In this document: positions 1 to 8,622 of the stretch, piece after piece | Position numbering within the stretch: the first letter of the stretch is position 1 | Layout of the letters: each line of letters starts with the position of its first letter | Assembly (NCBI GenBank): GCA_049700455.1 | Contig: JBNAVJ010000003.1 | Coordinates: forward strand, 105,418 to 169,417 | Direction: 5' to 3' | DNA length: 64,000 bases | Origin: JBNAVJ01 sp049700455 | GTDB taxonomy: Bacteria; Bacteroidota; Ignavibacteria; Tepidaquicellales; Tepidaquicellaceae | Position numbers and translations under genes: made by a program | The notes under the pieces: generated by a model | What the model was told of the DNA's origin: nothing | The model's database searches: none | Seen by the model: only the letters and a program-made list of their open reading frames with translations

Positions 1-1164
1 CAGATTTGCAAGTGTTTTAGAGATGAAGACCTTCGCTCAGATAGACAACCAGAATTTACTCAAATTGATGTGGAAATGAGCTTTGTAAATCAGGAGATGA
101 TATTCAGTATATCAGAAGAACTATTTCAAAAAATATGGAAAGAAGTGTTAAATGTTGATTTGAAAATTCCTTTTGATAGAATCACTTATGATGAAGCAAT
201 TGCTACCTATGGAATAGATAAGCCCGATTTCAGATTAAAAGATGTGATGAAGATAATTGATTTGAGTCATCTACTTGCTGCAAACCAAAGTACCTTTTTC
301 AATTTAAAAGAGAAAAAGAACTGTGTAGTCGCAGGATTCAAGGTGAATCGTGTAATTAATAATAAAGACATTTCCATTACCAGGAAAATAATAGATAGTT
401 TTTCTGATTTTGCTAAATCAAAAGGATATTCAGGATTAGGTTATCTCAAACTTAACGAAAAAGGGGAATTGCAATCTCCGCTGCTTAAATTCCTTTCAGA
501 AAGGGAAATTGAGGGACTGAGCAAACAAATTAATATGGAAGAGGGGGAAACGTTTTTCTTGCTCGTAGGTGAAAAGCTTAAGACTTATCAGATACTGGGC
601 GAACTGCGACTCAATATAGCAGAACATTTTTCTCTCTTATCAGATAAAGAATACAGGTTCGTATGGGTAACTGATTTTCCACTTTTCAAGTATAATGAAG
701 AGGAGAAGAAGTTTGAAGGTGAACACCATATCTTTACAATGCCAAAAGATGACCACCTGCATTTACTTGATTCAAAGGACAGGGAATCTATTGAGAGCAT
801 TCGAGCTAATTGTTATGACCTTGTATTGAATGGCAGTGAAATAGGTAGCGGTAGTCTTAGAATCTACAACAGTGAAATCCAGCAAAAGGTATTTAATATC
901 GTTGGTTTGTCAGAAGAAGAATCCAGAGAAAAATTCGGATTTATGTTGGAAGCCTTTAAATATGGGGCACCTCCACATGGAGGTATTGCTTTTGGTTATG
1001 ATAGAATAATTGCAATTCTTAGAGGATTGAAATCTATTAGAGATGTTATTGCATTCCCAAAAACCGTAAGTGCTGTCTCATTGATGGATAACTGTCCCAG
1101 CTATGTAACCAAACAACAACTTGACGAGTTGCATTTACAAATAAAGAATTCAAATAATAATTAA
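1..1164 (+). CDS. aspS: Aspartyl-tRNA synthetase, C-terminal 387 residues (5' end outside window)
   Basis: The reading frame is open from base 1, so the gene enters from the left and its N-terminal anticodon-binding domain is missing. The first residues form class II motif 2 (FRDEDLRSDRQPEFTQ), which binds ATP and the tRNA acceptor end. Near the C-terminus GAPPHGGIAFGYDRI is motif 3. Between them lies the GAD insertion that separates bacterial AspRS from the archaeal/eukaryotic type. The enzyme charges tRNA-Asp in the cytoplasm. The bacterial tail (SLMDNCPSYVTKQQLDELH) is intact. Whether it is discriminating or also charges tRNA-Asn cannot be told from this part. ahcY follows after 14 bp. Confidence 0.97.
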   Translation, partial: QICKCFRDEDLRSDRQPEFTQIDVEMSFVNQEMIFSISEELFQKIWKEVLNVDLKIPFDRITYDEAIATYGIDKPDFRLKDVMKIIDLSHLLAANQSTFFNLKEKKNCVVAGFKVNRVINNKDISITRKIIDSFSDFAKSKGYSGLGYLKLNEKGELQSPLLKFLSEREIEGLSKQINMEEGETFFLLVGEKLKTYQILGELRLNIAEHFSLLSDKEYRFVWVTDFPLFKYNEEEKKFEGEHHIFTMPKDDHLHLLDSKDRESIESIRANCYDLVLNGSEIGSGSLRIYNSEIQQKVFNIVGLSEEESREKFGFMLEAFKYGAPPHGGIAFGYDRIIAILRGLKSIRDVIAFPKTVSAVSLMDNCPSYVTKQQLDELHLQIKNSNNN

Positions 1165-1178
1165 ACAGGAGAATAAAA

Positions 1179-2450
1179 TTGTCAAGATTAAAATTTAAAG
1201 TAAAAGATTTGAAGTTAGCACCTCAAGGCAAAATGAAGATTGAGTGGGCAGAATCACGTATGCCTGTACTTTCAGCCTTGCGTGAAAAGTACAAAAAGAC
1301 CAAGCCATTTAAAGGATTTCGCATAGCAGGTTGTCTTCATGTAACAAAGGAAACGGCTGTACTGATAAAAACCTTTGTTGATGCTGGGGCTGAAGTTTCC
1401 TGGAGTGGTTGCAATCCGCTTTCTACTCAAGATGATGTTGCAGCAGCACTTGCAACAGAGGGAATTTCAATATATGCATGGAACGGAATGAACACAGAAG
1501 AATTTTACTGGTGTATAGAAAGAACACTTGATTTCAAGCCTCAGCTTACGCTTGATGATGGTGCTGATCTTATTTTTACTGTACATAAAAAACATCCTGA
1601 ATTAATTTCTGATATGATTGGTGGTACAGAAGAAACCACAACAGGTGTTCATAGACTGCGTAAGATGGCGGAAAAAAATGCTCTAAAATATCCCGTATTT
1701 GCCGTTAATGATATGATAACAAAATGGGATTTTGATAATGTCTATGGAACGGGACAATCTACGATTGATGGTATTTTGAGAGCAACCTCTGTTCTGATAG
1801 CGGGAAAGAATTTTGTTGTTGCCGGTTATGGTCATTGTGGTAGTGGTGTTGCAAATAGGGCAAACGGACTGGGTGCTAACGTGATTGTAACTGAAGTTAA
1901 ACCTACAGCAGCATTGAAAGCAACTCTTGAAGGACATAAAGTGATGAAAATGGATGAAGCAGCAAAGATAGGAGATATATTCGTTACAGCAACCGGAGTG
2001 AAAGGTGTAATTGTTGGCAGACATTTTCTTTCCATGAAAGATGGGGCAATCGTTTGTAATACAGGACACTATGATTGTGAACTAAATCTTGTTGAGCTTG
2101 AAAAAATTACCAAAAAGAAAAGAACCATAAGACCTAATTGCGAAGAATATACTTTGAAAAACGGAAAAAGAATTTTTGTACTTGCAAAAGGGAGACTGGT
2201 TAATCTTTCAGCTGCTGAAGGGCATCCATCTGAAGTAATGGATATGAGCTTTGCAAATCAATTTAATGCACAGTTAGCATTGGTAACAGCGTATAAGAAT
2301 GGTAAGAAATACCCAATTGGAGTACATAAATTACCTGAAGAGATGGACCAGGAGATTGCCAGACTTAAGCTTGAGACAATGAACATCAAAATAGATAAGC
2401 TGACAAAAGAACAAATTAAATATATTGATGATTATTCTGAAGGTACTTAA
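1179..2450 (+). CDS. ahcY: Adenosylhomocysteinase (S-adenosylhomocysteine hydrolase)
   Basis: Hydrolyses S-adenosylhomocysteine to adenosine and homocysteine in the methyl cycle. The 423-residue length and YGTGQS after the catalytic Lys/Asp segment (NDMITKWDFDN) match the short archaeal/Thermotoga-like form, which lacks the ~40-residue insertion of the longer bacterial form. The NAD-binding loop is GYGHCGSG, slightly unlike the usual GYGWCGRG. The C-terminal part (KLPEEMDQEIARLKL) is complete. The start is TTG at 1179: AGGAGA at 1167-1172 sits 6 bases upstream and no better start exists. The first step of methionine recycling is thus by hydrolase rather than by Pfs/LuxS. Confidence 0.95.
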   Translation: MSRLKFKVKDLKLAPQGKMKIEWAESRMPVLSALREKYKKTKPFKGFRIAGCLHVTKETAVLIKTFVDAGAEVSWSGCNPLSTQDDVAAALATEGISIYAWNGMNTEEFYWCIERTLDFKPQLTLDDGADLIFTVHKKHPELISDMIGGTEETTTGVHRLRKMAEKNALKYPVFAVNDMITKWDFDNVYGTGQSTIDGILRATSVLIAGKNFVVAGYGHCGSGVANRANGLGANVIVTEVKPTAALKATLEGHKVMKMDEAAKIGDIFVTATGVKGVIVGRHFLSMKDGAIVCNTGHYDCELNLVELEKITKKKRTIRPNCEEYTLKNGKRIFVLAKGRLVNLSAAEGHPSEVMDMSFANQFNAQLALVTAYKNGKKYPIGVHKLPEEMDQEIARLKLETMNIKIDKLTKEQIKYIDDYSEGT

Positions 2451-2509
2451 TTTTATATTATTGTTAAGGAACTATTATTTAATAAAAGATATTATTAAAT
2501 TTATATAAA

Positions 2510-2581
2510 GCTAGTGTAGCTCAGTGGTAGAGCAGCTGATTCGTAATCAGCAGGTCGGGGGTTCAAATCCCCCCGCTAGCT
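2510..2581 (+). tRNA. tRNA-Thr, anticodon CGT
   Basis: A full cloverleaf can be folded: acceptor GCTAGTG with CGCTAGC (one T-G wobble), D-stem GCTC/GAGC, anticodon stem GCTGA/TCAGC with loop TTCGTAA, a 5-base variable loop, and T-stem GGGGG/CCCCC with loop TTCAAAT. Anticodon CGT reads ACG. The discriminator is T2581 and the CCA end is not encoded, consistent with a need for the CCA-adding enzyme at 25216-26670. Length is 72 nt. Confidence 0.97.
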
Positions 2582-2592
2582 CAAAAGTTTAA

Positions 2593-3024
2593 GTGGAAAA
2601 CAGAACTCAAATATTTTTGCTTAAAAAAGAGAACCTCAACCTTATAGAAAAGTTCTTTGGCTCTGCTTTTGAGGAAGGTGAACTTTCTGTCTCGGTAAAA
2701 ATACGCAATAATAAGACAAATTCATTTATTTCTCTCGATATCCATTTCGATGAAAATGATTCGCTTGTTTCTGTTTATACTGAAGTATCCCATTTACAAT
2801 TGCAGCTTTGCAAAGGGTTTTTTATAAGTGATGTTCTTGAAGAAATTACGTTTTTTTCAGAAGACGAAAATACTATTTCAGCATTGATAGTTTCCAGACA
2901 GGGGGATTGTTCATTATATTCAAATGTAGAAAAGAAACTGTTGAAAGAAGATTTATTGAAGCTTAATGCTGAAAAACTACTTTCTGTGGCAGCTTTATCA
3001 TTACTTGAAAGTTTATCAGAATGA
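2593..3024 (+). CDS. Unrecognised 143-residue protein
   Basis: I do not recognise this family. The frame opens with GTG at 2593, only 11 bp after the tRNA, and its stop overlaps the lead-in to ybeY. The product is acidic and soluble-looking, with no signal peptide or membrane segment. It alternates short beta-like stretches with a leucine-rich C-terminal helix. Orientation, spacing and codon use agree with the ybeY-smg-topA genes that follow, so it is probably a real member of that run. The weak point is the start, which has no clear ribosome-binding site. Confidence 0.6.
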   Translation: MENRTQIFLLKKENLNLIEKFFGSAFEEGELSVSVKIRNNKTNSFISLDIHFDENDSLVSVYTEVSHLQLQLCKGFFISDVLEEITFFSEDENTISALIVSRQGDCSLYSNVEKKLLKEDLLKLNAEKLLSVAALSLLESLSE

Positions 3025-3027
3025 AAA

Positions 3028-3468
3028 TTGAAACTAAGTATATTATACGACAAAAAGGATTTTACAAATTTCATTTACACAAAGAATTTCCAGAAGAAAA
3101 TCACCAAACTGATAAATAGCGTCAGCAGAAAAGAAAAGAAGCATTTTGTCCCCACAACAATTCGGTTTTGCGATTTATCTACAATTGTTGATTACAACAA
3201 GCAATTTTTAAATCATAACTATGTAACTGATATTATTACATTTGACTATACATCTATAGGAATAAATCAGGTTGATATACTTATCTGTCCGGAAGTAGTT
3301 GAAGGTAATTCCAAAAGATATAGAACCAATTTTGAATCAGAAATGTTAAGAGTTATTGTGCACGGTTTTTTGCATCTATGTGGCTATGATGATAAAAAAA
3401 ACTCTGACAAAAAAATTATGCGTGAACGTGAAAATTCCTATTTAAAACTTCTAGATATCAATGAATAG
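3028..3468 (+). CDS. ybeY: Endoribonuclease YbeY (rRNA maturation factor)
   Basis: YbeY is a single-strand endoribonuclease acting in 16S rRNA 3'-end maturation and ribosome quality control. The metal-site motif is HGFLHLCGYDD, near residues 111-121. Two of the three usual histidines are present and the third position is Asp, as I recall for Bacteroidota members (GYKD). The start must be TTG at 3028, because an in-frame TGA lies at 3022-3024 and no ATG follows before conserved sequence. The gene is 3 bp after the previous stop and overlaps smg by 8 bp, so translation is probably coupled. Confidence 0.9.
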   Translation: MKLSILYDKKDFTNFIYTKNFQKKITKLINSVSRKEKKHFVPTTIRFCDLSTIVDYNKQFLNHNYVTDIITFDYTSIGINQVDILICPEVVEGNSKRYRTNFESEMLRVIVHGFLHLCGYDDKKNSDKKIMRERENSYLKLLDINE

Positions 3469-3913
3469 TAAAATTATCGAACTTGTAGTTTTCCTGATAA
3501 ATCAAATTCGTTCAAATAAAGAACTTAGCGAGATAGATGTTGCTCTACTTCGGGAAGAGGGGTATACTATCAATGAAATCAATTCTGCAATAGCGTGGGT
3601 TTTCTCAAAATTGGATACAGGAGAATTGCTCTTTCGCGATGAACTATCATTGTCAAACTCAAAGAGGTTTTTTGACTGCGATGAAAAAAGATTACTCTCG
3701 GTTGAGTCTCAAGGGTATTTGCTGATGCTGCTTGAGTCAGGTATTATTACAGAGTTAGAGCTTGATATAATAATTGAGAGAATAAGATTTTCCGGTATGG
3801 AAAACCTTACTCTTGATAACACAAAAATTTTTGTATTACCCATAATTTTTAATAGAATAAATTCTGATATACTGGAATATCTTGCATTGGATAACAATAA
3901 AACCATTCATTAA
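3461..3913 (+). CDS. smg: Smg-like protein (DUF494)
   Basis: The pattern matches the Smg/DUF494 family: an N-terminal helical part (residues 1-50), an E-SQGYLLML segment near residue 87, then IIERI and a closing hydrophobic helix. The function is not established. The family is often encoded beside topA or dprA, and here topA starts 5 bp downstream, which supports the call. The start ATG at 3461 overlaps the end of ybeY. No signal peptide is present. Confidence 0.75.
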   Translation: MNSKIIELVVFLINQIRSNKELSEIDVALLREEGYTINEINSAIAWVFSKLDTGELLFRDELSLSNSKRFFDCDEKRLLSVESQGYLLMLLESGIITELELDIIIERIRFSGMENLTLDNTKIFVLPIIFNRINSDILEYLALDNNKTIH

Positions 3914-3918
3914 TCTGT

Positions 3919-6246
3919 ATGAGTAAAAATTTGATTATAGTTGAGTCTCCTTCAAAAGCTAAGACAATTCAAAAGTATCTGGGAAACGAATATTCTGTTG
4001 AGGCAACCATTGGACATATTAAGAACCTCCCAAAAAATAAAATAAATATTGATATAGATAATGGCTATAAACCATACTACGAAATAATACCCGGTAAAGA
4101 AGCAGTTATTAAAAAAATTAAACAGGCAGCCTCAAAAGCAAAACAAATATTTATAGCGACTGACCCGGATAGAGAAGGTGAAGCAATTGCAAATGATATA
4201 GCAGAAGAAATTAAGCCTGTTAATAAGTTAATCAAGCGCGTATTATTTACGGAAATAACAAAATCTGGTGTAGAAGCAGCTATGAGAGAGCCTAAAAATA
4301 TAGATGAAAATCTTGTTACTTCGCAGGTAGCAAGACGAGTAATGGATAGGATACTTGGTTATATGCTAAGTCCTTTTTTATGGAAGAGCTTCTATTATGG
4401 ATTATCAGCCGGGCGGGTGCAATCTGTTGCACTGAAATTAATCTGTGAACGAGAAGAAGAAATAAAAAATTTTGTTCCTACTGAATACTGGTCGGTCTGG
4501 GGAATTTTCTCGAAACTCTCTGGAAATACAAAACCGTTTAATGCCAAACTTTACCGAATCAACGACGAGGTTATAAAGTATAACGGAGAAGAACCTCGTA
4601 TCAAAACTATTGAAGAAGCTCATAAGATTCTTGAAGAATTACGTAACAACAAGTTTAAGGTAATTGATATTCAGGTCAAAGATGTTAAACGTAATCCTCC
4701 GACTCCTTTTACAACAAGTGTACTGCAACAGGTTGCCTCTACAAAACTTGGGTTTGCGCCAAAGAAAACTATGTCCCTTGCTCAAAAGTTATACGAAGGT
4801 ATTGAAATTCGTAAAGGAGAAGGTAATGTTGGACTTATTACTTATATGAGAACGGACTCAACCCGAATTAGTCCTGTTGCTGCTGAAGCAGCTCGAGAAT
4901 ACATAGCAAGAGAATACGGAGATGAATTTTTACCAACGCATCGCAGAATTGCCAAGCAGTCAAAAAATGCACAGGATGCTCACGAAGCTATTAGACCTGC
5001 AGATGTTAATATTACTCCAGAGCAATTGAAAGGTATAGATAAAAATCTTATCAAACTTTATACTTTAATATGGCAGCGATTTATTGCATCTCAGATGAAC
5101 CCTGCTATTTATGAACAGAAAACAATTTTTATTAAGGCTCTCAATCCAAAAGGTACTATAAGAGAATATATCTTTAAAGGAACGGGTAGTGTTGTAAAAT
5201 ATGCAGGTTATCTTAAAGTTTATGAAGAAGAACCTGATGAAAACAATAAAGAAGACGAAGAAGAATATGCAATTATTCCCCCAGATCTGCAAATAGAGGA
5301 TATGCTTAATGCCCTTAATCTTAATAAGCAACAACATTTTACCTCGCCACCGCCGCGGTATACAGAGAGCAGTCTAATAAAACAGCTGGACAGTCTTGGA
5401 ATTGGAAGACCAAGTACTTTTGCACAGATTGTATCGACTGTAATTGATAGAAAATATGTTGACTTGAAAGAAAGAAGGCTCTATGCAACAGAATTAGGAA
5501 TGATTGTTAATAGAATCCTTAATAAATATTTCCCCGATATTATAAACACTAAGTTTACAGCAGAGATGGAAGAAGAACTTGATACTATAGCTAATGGAAC
5601 GGTAACTTATAAGAAGGTACTTGATGACTTTTATATACCTTTTAAGAAAGATCTTGAAAAAGCAGAATCGGAGACTTCAGCAATAAAAAATTCTTTGATT
5701 GAAAGAACTGACATAAAATGTCCGGAATGTGGTAATCAAACAGGAGCAGTAATGTTGAAGAAATGGGGTAGAAATGGTCAATTTTATACCTGTGAAAGAT
5801 ATCCAAAGTGTAAAGCTACTATGTCAGTTATTAGCGAAGAACATCCGCAGGAAGAAACATCAAATAATAACGGAGAAATACCTAAATGTGAATTATGTGG
5901 AGCTGATATGGTGTTGCGTATAGGTAGATATGGAAAGTTTTACGGATGTAGTAATTATCCTAAGTGTAAAGGGGTCAAGCCATTTACTTTAGGAATAACC
6001 TGTCCCAAATGTGGAGAGGGGGAAATTGTTCAGAGAAAAGCAGGAAAATCAAAGAGGAAATTTTATGGTTGTTCGAGATATCCGGCTTGTGATTTCCTTG
6101 AAAACTCGTTGCCGGTTCTTGAGACTTGTAAGAAGTGTGGAAACAATTATCTTTTACTAAAAGAAAACAAAGAAGAAAACAAGTTTCTTGTCTGTCCAAA
6201 ATGTGAAGCGAAATATCCTTATCCTGTGGAAAGTGAAAAAGCATAA
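3919..6246 (+). CDS. topA: DNA topoisomerase I
   Basis: Type IA topoisomerase that relaxes negative supercoils. The Toprim domain opens the protein (IIVESPSKAKTIQKYLG, DPDREGEAI). The catalytic tyrosine is Tyr309 in LITYMRTDSTR. The C-terminus carries four Cys4 zinc-ribbon-like modules (CPECG, CELCG, CPKCG, CKKCG) from about residue 597, the last being more degenerate. The 775-residue length is usual. It starts 5 bp after smg, and the XerC/D gene overlaps its 3' end, so the set smg-topA-xer probably forms one transcript. Confidence 0.97.
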   Translation: MSKNLIIVESPSKAKTIQKYLGNEYSVEATIGHIKNLPKNKINIDIDNGYKPYYEIIPGKEAVIKKIKQAASKAKQIFIATDPDREGEAIANDIAEEIKPVNKLIKRVLFTEITKSGVEAAMREPKNIDENLVTSQVARRVMDRILGYMLSPFLWKSFYYGLSAGRVQSVALKLICEREEEIKNFVPTEYWSVWGIFSKLSGNTKPFNAKLYRINDEVIKYNGEEPRIKTIEEAHKILEELRNNKFKVIDIQVKDVKRNPPTPFTTSVLQQVASTKLGFAPKKTMSLAQKLYEGIEIRKGEGNVGLITYMRTDSTRISPVAAEAAREYIAREYGDEFLPTHRRIAKQSKNAQDAHEAIRPADVNITPEQLKGIDKNLIKLYTLIWQRFIASQMNPAIYEQKTIFIKALNPKGTIREYIFKGTGSVVKYAGYLKVYEEEPDENNKEDEEEYAIIPPDLQIEDMLNALNLNKQQHFTSPPPRYTESSLIKQLDSLGIGRPSTFAQIVSTVIDRKYVDLKERRLYATELGMIVNRILNKYFPDIINTKFTAEMEEELDTIANGTVTYKKVLDDFYIPFKKDLEKAESETSAIKNSLIERTDIKCPECGNQTGAVMLKKWGRNGQFYTCERYPKCKATMSVISEEHPQEETSNNNGEIPKCELCGADMVLRIGRYGKFYGCSNYPKCKGVKPFTLGITCPKCGEGEIVQRKAGKSKRKFYGCSRYPACDFLENSLPVLETCKKCGNNYLLLKENKEENKFLVCPKCEAKYPYPVESEKA

Positions 6247-7195
6247 GCCATTTACATATTATATTGAAAGATTCCTTGAATACTTACAGTTTCAAAAAAA
6301 CTGCTCAAGAAACACTATTATATCATATAAAGAAGATCTGGAAAGATTTTATCATTTTCTTTGTGATACCTTCTCTGAAAATATTGTCGATGATGGAGTT
6401 TCTAAAACATTATATTTAGACCCAAATCTAATAACTCTTGATTTTATCAGGAGTTTTATTTCAGAACTATTTGATGAATTAAAAATTGATTATAGAAAAA
6501 CTAAAAAATATACTCCTTCTTCAATTTCAAGAAAGCTTTCAGCATTAAAATCATTTTTCAGGTTCTTGATGAAAGAAGGGGTTATCAAAACAAATCCAGC
6601 ATTACCAATACAATCTCCAAAGTTACCTAAAAGATTACCTTCTTATCTCACTAAAAGTGAAATTTCAACTCTACTTGATAATCCTTTAAAATATGATATT
6701 AATATTCTTGATAGAGCAATAGTGGAATTATTTTATGCTACGGGAGTCAGACTTTCGGAACTTATAAACATCAAACTTTCTGATATTGATTTTAATTCAT
6801 CGACTATCAAGGTTCACGGTAAGGGTTCTAAAGATAGAATTGTTACTTTCGGGCGAATGGCAAAGTCGGCTATTCAAGATTATCTCGAGATTAGAAAAAT
6901 TGTTGATGTAAATAAGTCTGAATATCTTTTCCTCAGTAAAAAGGGTAATAAATTATATCCACTTTATATTTATAGGCTTGTAAAACGTCTCTTTGCAGCC
7001 GTAAGCGATAGGAATAGCATTTCACCGCATACTTTGAGACATACGTTTGCTTCACATCTTCTTGAAAACGGAGCAGATATTAGAATCATTAAAGAGTTAC
7101 TTGGACACGAGAATCTTTCAACAACACAAATTTATACGCATATTACACCAGAATTGTTGAAAAAAATTTATAATCAGGCACATCCAAAAGCATAA
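6233..7195 (+). CDS. Tyrosine recombinase XerC/XerD family
   Basis: Site-specific recombinase, probably for chromosome-dimer resolution at dif. The full catalytic set is visible: Arg173 (GVRLSEL), Lys197 (HGKGSKDR), His266 and Arg269 (HTLRH), His292 (LGHENLS) and nucleophile Tyr301 (IYTH). The SAM-like core-binding domain covers residues 5-125 and includes a longer linker than usual (SENIVDDGVSKT). I place the start at GTG 6233, giving 320 residues and a typical N-terminus. The frame extends to ATG 6188, but that would overlap topA by 59 bp. XerC versus XerD cannot be decided from one copy. Confidence 0.9.
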   Translation: MKKHKPFTYYIERFLEYLQFQKNCSRNTIISYKEDLERFYHFLCDTFSENIVDDGVSKTLYLDPNLITLDFIRSFISELFDELKIDYRKTKKYTPSSISRKLSALKSFFRFLMKEGVIKTNPALPIQSPKLPKRLPSYLTKSEISTLLDNPLKYDINILDRAIVELFYATGVRLSELINIKLSDIDFNSSTIKVHGKGSKDRIVTFGRMAKSAIQDYLEIRKIVDVNKSEYLFLSKKGNKLYPLYIYRLVKRLFAAVSDRNSISPHTLRHTFASHLLENGADIRIIKELLGHENLSTTQIYTHITPELLKKIYNQAHPKA

Positions 7196-7207
7196 CAAAA
7201 TTAAGCT

Positions 7208-7519
7208 ATGAAAATTTTACTAAAAGATATTTGCCATGCACGAAGCGGAGATAAGGGTGATACTGCAAACATTGGACTTATTGCGTATGATGAAAAAGGT
7301 TATGAAATAATAAGTAAATATCTTACCGCTGAGAAGGTTAAAGAGTATTTTAAAGGAGTTTGTCTTGGAGAAGTTGAGCGGTATGAAATGCCAAACATCA
7401 GAGCCCTGAACTTTTTACTACACAATACGCTTGGTGGTGGTGGAACTGTATCATTAAAACTTGATGCGCAGGGAAAAACACTTGCTTCAGCACTTTTATT
7501 AATGGAAATCGAAATATAG
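7208..7519 (+). CDS. AtuA-like ferredoxin-fold domain protein (stand-alone)
   Basis: The 103-residue product begins with the ARSGDKGDTANIGL motif and has LLHNTLGGGG and a closing beta strand. These are signatures of the C-terminal domain of AtuA/DUF1446 proteins of acyclic-terpene and acyl-CoA catabolism. Here it is a separate small protein with no large N-terminal partner in the window. Stand-alone versions are common in bacteria, but their role is not known. The gene sits between the recombinase (12 bp gap) and prfB (5 bp gap). Confidence 0.8.
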   Translation: MKILLKDICHARSGDKGDTANIGLIAYDEKGYEIISKYLTAEKVKEYFKGVCLGEVERYEMPNIRALNFLLHNTLGGGGTVSLKLDAQGKTLASALLLMEIEI

Positions 7520-7524
7520 AAGGT

Positions 7525-8617
7525 ATGTACGAAATAGAGAAAAACCATTTAGTAGAATTAGAGGAGAAGCTGAATATCCTCAGGAGGTTTCTTTGAAATT
7601 GATTCAAAGGAAAAAAACATTTCTGAGCTTGAAACGCTTACAACAAAGCCTGAGTTCTGGAATGATAACAAAGAAGCTCAGGAAATCTTACAAAAAATTT
7701 CTCTCCTGAAAAAGTGGGTCGAAGAATATAAGACTCTTGAAACAAAGCTTGAAGAGTTGAAAACTCTGCTTGAACTTGCAGAGAATGAAAATGATGACTC
7801 GCTTGAATCGGAAATTCAATCGGAAATAGCTACCCTCAGTAAAGATATAGCTAACCTTGAGTTTCGTAATATGCTCTCTGATAAAGATGATAAATGTGAT
7901 GCTCTGTTGACTATAAATTCCGGTGCAGGTGGTACTGAAGCTCAGGACTGGGCTGAAATGCTTTTAAGGATGTATTCACGATATGCTGAAAGGAAAGGGT
8001 TCAGAACAGTTCTCGTAGATAGATTGGATGGTGATGGTGCTGGAATAAAAAGCGCCACACTTGAAATTAAAGGGGAATATGCTTATGGCTATCTGAAGGC
8101 TGAAAATGGAGTGCATAGACTTGTTAGAATTTCACCTTTTGATGCGAACAAACGACGTCATACCTCTTTTGCTGCAGTTTTTGTAACTCCTATAATTGAA
8201 GACTCTATAGAAATTGAAATTAGCCCTTCGGATTTAAAAATAGATACTTTTCGTGCCGGCGGAGCAGGGGGACAAAATGTAAACAAAGTAGAAACTGCTG
8301 TACGCATAACTCATATACCCACAGGTATAGTGGTGCAATGTCAAAACGAACGCTCACAGATGCAAAACCGTATGACTGCAATGAAAATGTTAAAGTCAAA
8401 ATTATATATTCTTGAAAAACAGAAAGAAGAAGAAAAACTTGCTGCTATTGAAAAATCCAAGAAGAAAATTGAGTGGGGGAGTCAAATTCGCTCTTATATC
8501 TTCCATCCTTACAATCTGGTAAAGGATCATCGGACTGGATTTGAAACATCTGATACTCAATCAGTGATGGATGGAGAGATTGATGAATTTATAAAAAGTT
8601 ATTTATTGCTAAAATAA
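7525..8617 (+). CDS. prfB: Peptide chain release factor 2, made by programmed +1 frameshift
   Basis: RF2 releases finished proteins at UGA and UAA. A 23-codon first frame starts at ATG 7525 and stops at TGA 7594-7596. Shifting +1 after CTT 7591-7593 continues in the frame from GAA 7595 to TAA 8615-8617, giving about 363 residues in total. The second frame has all RF2 marks: the codon-recognition tripeptide Ser-Pro-Phe (about 203-205) and the GGQ loop (about 248-250). The joined N-terminus ([14 protein letters not shown]) aligns well with RF2 from other bacteria. A call starting at the first in-frame ATG (7757) would lose domain 1, so the split is real rather than a short gene. Confidence 0.96.
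7582..7597 (+). promoter_or_regulatory. prfB +1 recoding site
   Basis: An internal Shine-Dalgarno-like AGGAGG (7582-7587) lies 3 bases before the slippery CTT (7591-7593), followed by the in-frame TGA (7594-7596). This matches the classical RF2 autoregulatory element: when RF2 is scarce, the ribosome pauses at UGA and slips +1. The base after the stop is A, not the usual C. Confidence 0.93.
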
Positions 8618-8622
8618 TTCTA

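Noticed and set aside
1683..2069. A 128-codon minus-strand frame in ahcY
   Set aside because: ahcY has all family motifs through this region, and the antisense peptide is Cys/His-rich only by codon mirroring.
6188..6232. Longer XerC/D start at ATG 6188
   Set aside because: It would add 15 residues that are out of frame with topA C-terminal coding and have no counterpart in the family.
7757..8617. prfB as a short gene starting at ATG 7757
   Set aside because: The 54 codons upstream in the same frame are clearly RF2 and join to a first frame by a classical frameshift site.
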